Positions 57,411 through 64,000 of a stretch of DNA of 64,000 nt are shown here, in pieces. Source of the DNA: Malaya genurostris (lineage: Eukaryota > Arthropoda > Insecta > Diptera > Culicidae); the NCBI RefSeq assembly GCF_030247185.1, contig NC_080572.1:6527007-6591006 (forward strand), read 5' to 3'. The notes beneath the pieces are model-generated. The model saw nothing but the letters and a program-made list of their open reading frames with translations. It searched no databases and was not told the DNA's origin. The first letter of the stretch is position 1, and each line of letters opens with the position of its first letter. A program made the translations under genes and the position numbers.

Positions 57411-60400
57411 TACTGTTTTATAGTTGGTCACTATCGCAAAAGTATGAGTTTAATAATATATCTTTTCTTAGAAATTAATTCAAATTTACTCTAAACTACA
57501 CAATCAAACTTCTTCTTTCACTATTATTTCAATAAAATTCTTTAATTCAAACATTAGCCTTTTTTACAATTTAGCACTACCTAACGTAACATACAAAGAT
57601 GACGCTATATGTTTAGATACTTCCCATGATCAATACCATAACCAGAGGTCGAAACTTCGGGGAGTATACAACAGCCGTTCTTATTTAATAGACAGCTAAA
57701 GTTCACTACATAATTATTGTTTATATTATTGGAATTTTTTTATAACCATCCATCAAAATAATATTCAGATGTGTGCAATAACATACTATGCCAAAAAGTA
57801 AAAACAAGTTGGTTATGAGAACTGAATGTATGTAAATAGTTCGTAGGAAATAAAACACTGGATGCAGGCTGGAATATTTTTATGATAAACAATATTATTG
57901 CTATATAGAGAACTAAATTGCTTATACCAACTACGCGTCAATTGCTTACCATCCGCAACAGATCTGAAGACAATCTCTTTGTAATGTTTGAATCCTTTTG
58001 ATGCAAACATGACTTAGAGATGAGATTAATGGTACACAGTTAGTTCTGTATATGGAATAAGTTATAGGAATATGATCGAAAAGTTCGGAAATAGAAGATT
58101 TATGCGGATGGCGGTTTAACATCATTTGAAGGCCTGAAATAGGTTAAACACACACACGTGAATTCGAACCAAACGTAAGATTTTGTCAAACTTACCCTTT
58201 ATTAAGTGTTATACATTACAACTGAATTTGCTTCTATGATTGAGTTATAACTAGAAATATAAAACAAAGATAGTCTTAATAACAATTGATTAGTAAATTC
58301 GAACAGATATCATTTACAAAATTTAAGAACAAATCAACCAGTACTATAATATTATAAACACGATTATTGTTCTACACTCAGTATTGAATTTCACTCAGCA
58401 AACCACTTCATTCATAACTGTGGATTCCACTTGATAAATAGGGTAGTAATTTGCTATCTTTTGTTTGCTTCACTACAAGCAACAATGAAAACGATATTTG
58501 CATCATAATAGCGACCAATGTTAAATTAATTTTATGTATCTGTAAGGAAAAAATATCGTTCCAGGAAGATCAAGAACCAAGATAAACCCGCATTCCATCA
58601 TCACCCAACGAAGAAGTTCCGAGTTCGTTCAGTTTACTAAAATACATAGGAACGAAACTCCACGTGATCTGCTTTTTTTTCAAAATTACAGAGTTAAACG
58701 AGAAAATCTTCACAGTCCCAGCAATTAATCCATCATTTAAATATACAAAATTCTTACAGTGGATTTGAATAAATTATACCACCCGTTCACTGACCGCCTG
58801 ATTCCTACCAAATCTGGCAAACACCGAAGGGGCCTGGACTGGTGACTGCTCGATTACAGCAGTACAATAGAAATCAACTAGATGATGATAGTAATCCTCT
58901 TTCGAATAATTTATCACCTTTTTCTTTGCTTTCGCTGCCTTTTATCCAGTCGGAGGAAGAAGCCGCTGCCAGAGGCCTCAGTGCTATGTGAATTTAGCGG
59001 AAACAAATTCACAGATCTTATTATCCGACGAGTGTCGGATGAATTCGCGCGGCTAAACCAGCAGAAGCGGGAGAATTACCGGGGACCATGGTTCCATTGG
59101 ATTGGAATAAATAATTATTCTCAGTTTGGTGGTTTCTCAAAGTTTCTCCTTTCTCGTACACTCGAAACACAAATACGTAGATAGCTAGGTCGGTCGGTTC
59201 AACATTACTCCAAAAATATCACAATTAACTAAATCTTCTGAAATAATTTTAGCCTGAAACTCATAAACTTATTGATTGATTCATCAAAAGGAATTTGAAG
59301 GTTTGTTAGAATGGCGGATGTGAGAGCAATATCTATTTTAGACCGTCATCCGGAAAGCGTATCCGTGTCATTTATTGCGGCAGGCAATTAGCATTGAACA
59401 ATAAAGTTTCAGTCTAAGTTTAACGATCGCAACCATCGTCATCGCCACTGCAGACTGTAGATTTATGATTGGAAGCGCAAGCCAATGTTAACACAGGGAC
59501 CCCCAGTGCTTCCCATACTTTGTATTATATAGACCAGCCAAATGTATTTTCCATCAGAGAACTTGGAACGACCCAGCAGCAGAAGACCACCTTCTGCCGA
59601 TTCGCTTTGCTCTGATGGTCAGCTAAAATTTCCACATCGCGAGTCAAAATTAAATTCCAATAAGTTGAGACGAAAATGACTGAATAAAATATCATATTCC
59701 TTGCCACGAGGCACGCTTACCATTGGGAATGCTGTTGCCTTGGGGAACCCTCGAGTCCATAATTGAATTAAATACAAAACGAAAGCCGTAAATCTTTCAC
59801 TGGGTTTGATTATAATAATAATTGGTCCGCTTTTTCTCATATATTTTTCACATGAAAGATTGCTTGAATATTCTTTTCAAATTTGGCGCTTTCGCGTGGC
59901 TTAAAGCTGCAGCTCTCATGGAAATGAAATAATGTAATTAATTTTTATCGCTTTAACTTCCTTCCTCCGTTTTTCCAGAGCCGAGTTAGCCAATCCGTGG
60001 ACATCTGACACTTGGCAGAATGGGCTCCCGATTTCTACTTTTAAGCGAGTACCATTGGACCATCATTCATTATGATGCAGTTTTTACGCTGTTTAGAGAG
60101 CTCCGGAATTTATATTCTTTTGAACTGTTGAAAGCAGAACACTCATCAGATCTATCGTCAGCGTCAGGAAAATGCCAGCTTATGTTATGTTTACCTTTGA
60201 TTCGTAACGAATTGTTTTTTACTGCATTTGAAGTGGGATGACTGAATTAAACTATTTTCACGCGAAATTTTTCACTGCTAATGTGTCTTTCGCTTTATAA
60301 TTGCATACTTTACGGTAGAATTTATTTCGTGAAACATCGTTTTTGAACTTAAATTGATTCACATGTTTTTGTTCGTCTTTTAAAAAGGCTGAAAAACGCT

Positions 60401-61129
60401 ACATTCGGTGAATTGGATCCCGTCTATAAAGCTAAAGACATACTCAAACACTCCTGGAATTGATTTTAAACCATGGTATTGTCATTCAGGGGTTAGTCTT
60501 ATTATTCGCTTAGAGCACATAACCGTTTTTAGTTATCTTTTCTTTTCTCGTCAATGCATAACAGTTCATGTTGTTCTGCTATGCCACCTGGCAGTTCAAC
60601 ATAAACAGCTAAGCAGACGTACAGTTTCTGCTATTTGCAGAACACTTTTTCGTTTTGCACCGAAGTGCAATATCCATACTAACGTACCAAACGAAAACGT
60701 GACATAAATTATTTACTACGTGATTTAAATTTGACTACTTCTAGAATAATATCAATATCAAGAAACAACTTAGGAGAAATGTTGTTTTCACTTTATCATT
60801 GGCATTTCTTTACTCATTCTACTATGTAGACTAAGATATGCGGATGACTTGACATTGTTTCTTATTGGGCGACAGACAGCAGATTTCATGGAACTTAAAT
60901 AATTTTTTGGAGGAATTTCTCCTTTAGCCATCATTACTTCCATATAATAGCTCAAGGATCTCCAACGAGTTTGCTAATTCATAATACTTACGAGCGTTGT
61001 ATTATTCGGTATTTCGGTTCATCCTCAGTGTATATTTGATGCATTTTGTATGTTTGGTGCATTATATTCCTTTCCACACAACCCGCTGCACATTACATTC
61101 GAGAAAACATGGAGCCGTATGGAGAACTT
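57411..61129. other. 3.7 kb with no recognised gene
   Basis: AT-rich apart from 58900-59100, where a 100-codon plus frame (58882-59184: SRRKKPLPEASVLCEF, IIRRVSDEFARLNQQK) has more balanced codons. It could be an exon piece but matches nothing I know. Frames near 59525-59840 (-) and 60408-60707 (+) are not recognised. No transposon ends were seen. Confidence 0.4.
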
Positions 61130-61375
61130 TTTTTCCTTCGAAATGGAAGTAGCAAGCAATGTCTTGGCATTACATTCCATTTGTTGAATATGGCCTTTCT
61201 GTTTCAACAGACTTTGTCGCCGATTCTTAGCATACAAAATCATTGCATGGCTAGTACTACGATCCTACTGACACTAGGAATCCTTCCAAGTTGGGGATCG
61301 AACTGGCATTACGACAACTGGCTTGTAAGACCAGCGCCCTATGCATTGAACCGCCAACCCGGGCTTATCCAAAGG
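61130..61375 (-). repeat. tRNA-Val-like SINE
   Basis: The minus strand begins with a tRNA-like head: GTTGGCGGTTCAATGC, an anticodon arm CTGGT-CTTACAA-GCCAG (anticodon TAC, Val-like) and B box AGTTCGATCCCC ending CCAACTTGG. A non-tRNA body follows (GATTCCTAGTGTCAGTAGG, AAGTCTGTTGAAACAGAAAGG, GGAATGTAATGCCAAG), ending near an A-run at about 61127-61134. The structure and body wording fit a mosquito SINE (Feilai-like is my best guess from memory). No target duplication was identified. Confidence 0.65.
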
Positions 61376-61864
61376 AAAGTATAAGAGGTTCAATTAAATA
61401 TCACTGATAACCTACGAGAGTCACCCCAAAGTAATACCTAACGGTAGTTTCGGGGAGGTAGGGTTGGAGATCCAAGGTGTTTTAGTGGGTAGTTCCAATG
61501 ATACAGTTAGTAGTCCTGTGTAGAGTCTCACACTCTGTGCGTAAATTCATCTCACCTTTTTAAAAACAACCTGCAAGAGTCGGCTAACTTCGGTTTCATC
61601 GAGAAAAAAACCCCTAAAGCGATGCCATTGACTACATCCAAAGCTACTAACAAAACAACAACGACGACGACAAGAAGGTACGATTTCAAATTATTAAAAT
61701 AGTATACTAATATTACACGGCAAAAAATGTTTTAAGAAAAACGAAAGTCTTACTACTCCTATGAGTATGATGTGCAGAATAATATTTATATAATTGAATT
61801 TTAAGGAAATTTCAATAATGCTTCCATACAATTAAGTAATATTTCAATTTATTCGGAAAATCCT
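61376..61864. other. Spacer, nothing recognised
   Basis: About 490 bp with no frame, RNA motif or transposon end that I recognise. ACGACGACGACAAG near 61660 is a short simple repeat. Confidence 0.4.
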
Positions 61865-62000
61865 GTTTCACTCCACCTAGTGGTGTTATAATACCTTTCT
61901 CATATAACTCGTGTTTTCATTAATATTACTAAGGGATTCTTCAAAAAACTGTTTTAATGTTGAATAAGAAAAAAAAAGTTTGTCAGGGCATCAACTAGTA

Positions 62001-62946
62001 TACAGGGTCCGGCACTCGAAGTGTAACCAACTTCAGACCGCTCGCGCAGCTGACGCACGGGCATCAGCTCTCTAGAAATTTGCTAAATGACAGTTCGGAG
62101 TTGTATTGTTTACAAGCGCAAGAAAGCATTTTGCCAAAAGTGAACGCGAAAAAAAAAATCTTGACTTGAGAGAGCGAAGGAGTTGCTTCGTTTGGCCGAA
62201 AGCGGTCAATTTCCGAACATTGTATTTTCTGACGAGAAAATTTTTCCAATTAAGCAATTCGTAAACTCTCAAAACGATAGGGTTTACTTGACCGACCGTT
62301 CATACGAGAATTTGAGTCATCGATTGGCCACCAGGAGGCAGCACCCGCAACAGATAATGGTTTGGGCCGCTGTAACCGCAGATGGGCGCTCTCCAATCGT
62401 TTTCATCGAGCCTGGCGTCAAGGTAAATGCGACATATTATCGAGAAAGTATTCTGGAGGTTGCTTTGAAGCCGTGGGCAGACAAACATCTCGGTGGCAGA
62501 CCATGGACGTTTCAGCAGGACTCGGCACCGTCTCACAAAGCTCGAGTGAACCAAGAATGGCTGAAAAACAACGTTCCGAACTTCATCACGTCCACACAAT
62601 GGCTCTCGAATTCACCAGATGCGAATCCAATGGATTATTCTCTTTGGGCCATTTTGGAGAGCAAAGTCCGAACTAAAAGATACACCAGTCTCGAGGCGCT
62701 GAAAAAAGTTATTGTCCGCGAGTGGGCCTAAATACCTGCAAGTCACATTCGGCAGCTTGCGATTCGTTTTTTGACCGTCTCAAGGCCATAGTCAAGGCAA
62801 AAGGTGGTCATATCGAGCAAAAGTGAATTGATTCTGAATTTTGTATTATTTTTACACATTTTGTACTTTGAATTAAGTAAAAGTAATTTTCCAAACTTAA
62901 TTTATGGCCTTTTTAATTGGTTACACTTCGAGTGCCGGACCCTGTA
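62001..62946 (+). mobile_element. DD37D (maT-like) transposon with perfect TIRs, internally deleted
   Basis: TIRs CAGGGTCCGGCACTCG... (62003-62030) and the exact inverse (62917-62944) match over 28 bp. TA lies at 62001-62002 and 62945-62946. The 942-bp length is short for a Tc1/mariner element, and the N-terminal third of the transposase is missing, so this is a deletion derivative. Perfect TIRs suggest recent mobility, presumably driven in trans. Confidence 0.9.
62165..62826 (+). pseudogene. DD37D transposase, N-terminus missing
   Basis: The frame is open from just after TGA 62162-62164 (LERAKELLRLAESG), so there is no proper start codon. The catalytic core is present: NIVFSDEKIFPI (first D), MVWAAVTADGRSP, RPWTFQQDSAPSHKA (second D), SNSPDANPMDYSLW (third D). 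I count 37 residues from the second D to the D in PMDY, giving DD37D. The frame stops at 62731 (AAA-to-TAA after REWA); after one missing base near 62752 the sequence continues FFDRLKAIVKAKGG to a TGA at 62826. The helix-turn-helix DNA-binding region is absent. Confidence 0.85.
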
Positions 62947-64000
62947 ACATATTCAATTTTTAACAGTTTTGACCCAAGTTATTAATAATTCTTTGTTTTC
63001 TAGTATTCTCACTCTAAATGACGGTTTTAAATTACAAACATATCTCATCCTGTTGTTCCGAAATCGGAAGTGACATTTGAACATCATAAACTATAAATTG
63101 AAACAGTTTTGAATCAAACCCTTTTTAATCCACCTAGTGGTATAATGATGCCTTTCTCATATTACTTATATTTTCTAAAATACCGCTAGAAGATTCTGTG
63201 AAGAAATTTTCTTCACACCCTCTTCTGACCCTTATAATTAAATAAGAATATTTCTTTGGGTTTAACCCAACATAGCCTTTTCAATTTGTAAACAGTTATG
63301 TCAAGTTAATGAGGATTTTCCTTTATTTTGCATCGTCGCACTAAATGATTAAACACACTTTACCCTATAGTTCTGGAACCGGAAGTCGGACCCGGATGAA
63401 ATTAAACAGCAGCCTATGAGACTATAGGAACTTTTATTTTAGCCTGTTTGTAAAAATCGATCAAATCATTTATGAGAAAACTAAGTGAGTCTCGTTTAAG
63501 ACTTTTTGACCACTATGAGCGGTACTTCTGGAACCAGTATAGCTGAAATAGGTTAGTTTAGTATATAACTAATATACCCTACAAATTGAATCAGTTTTAA
63601 GCCAAATCTAGAAGAATTTTACTATTTTTTTTATCGTCGCTCTAAATGACGGTGTGAAATTCAATAGCAACCTGTGGGACTACGAGATTTTTTATTTTAT
63701 GAGTGACATTATTTGACACATACTCACACACATACACGCACAGATACATACATCGTCTAGATCCTTCGACGGGGATTAGATGAGTAGATTACGACGTAAC
63801 TCCGGTATGGATCGTCGGGGCGCCAGTCAACCGGAAGTCATCCTCCAACCGGAATCACTGGACCGACTCAGGCATCCTGCCTGAACTTCCATCGTCGGGG
63901 AACTTTTCCGTCGGTGTAGGCTAGATCCATCGTCGGGAATTAGCCGAGTAGTTCGCGACGTAGACGCCATCGCTTGTGAAAAAATACTCCTGAAATAGAA

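Larger units (their letters stand above)
61865..64000. repeat. Dispersed mosquito-type repeat, interrupted by the DD37D element
   Basis: CCACCTAGTGGTGTTATAATACC at about 61878 and CCACCTAGTGGTATAATGATG at about 63131 mark repeated modules. GGAAGTCGGACC, CAGCCTATGAG / CAACCTGTGGGAC and CTCTAAATGACGG recur at about 63010-63680 with drift. The end (63757-63960) holds two TAGATCC..CG.CGGG..ATTAG units 162 bp apart and runs off the window. The transposon at 62003-62944 interrupts it. The first module also matches 38.15 kb. Probably decayed copies of one large repeat family. Confidence 0.55.

Overview
The window reads as repeat-rich, AT-rich insect DNA, most likely from a culicine mosquito. The evidence is indirect: an RTE-type LINE, several RNase H-bearing I-group LINE copies, DD37E and DD37D Tc1-like elements, mauritiana-like and other mariners, short terminal-inverted-repeat (TIR) elements, and tRNA-derived SINEs occur side by side. 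I found no intact host gene that I can name. The stretch looks intergenic or like the interior of a very large intron, and almost every recognisable protein fragment belongs to a mobile element.

Layout. 2.0-5.45 kb: an RTE-like LINE (+ strand) with a 280-bp TIR insertion in its endonuclease, a frameshift and an internal deletion. 12.75-13.91 kb: a 1.16-kb retroposed unit that carries only an ORF1 (nucleic-acid-binding, CCHC) protein, with a 13-bp target duplication. Next to it is a jockey-like RT remnant holding a 213-bp MITE, and then an inverted-repeat unit with a decayed AT-hook protein (14.63-15.33 kb). 17.29-17.66 kb: a foldback element. 17.78-19.88 kb: a hAT-like non-autonomous element with subterminal palindromes, a large internal inverted duplication and a dead mariner inside. 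22.7-29.1 kb: a cluster of an I-group fragment, a 244-bp THAP-encoding mini-element with 8-bp target duplications, a DD37E element, a second I-group fragment split by a 1.23-kb TIR element, a second DD37E remnant and a deleted mariner. 29.8-36.2 kb: a TA microsatellite, further mariner remnants and a clean 5'-truncated I-group insertion (32.38-32.97 kb).

37-40 kb holds a tRNA-Arg(ACG)-like sequence, a large foldback, three exact-period 168-bp tandem repeats and a CA microsatellite. 45.1-49.35 kb is a badly decayed I-group LINE (+). 51.30-57.30 kb is a full-length I-group LINE (- strand) with two overlapping ORFs, a poly(A) tail and identical 13-bp target duplications; it sits inside a second, older copy of the ORF1-only element, almost exactly at that copy's start codon. 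61-64 kb has a tRNA-Val-like SINE and a DD37D element with perfect 28-bp TIRs inserted in a dispersed mosquito-type repeat.

How the parts relate: the window is a layered record of insertions. Several insertion sites can be read to the base because removing the insert restores the host element's reading frame or sequence. None of the mobile-element genes appears fully intact; lesions are given per feature. Coordinates of decayed copies without TIRs or target duplications are approximate.
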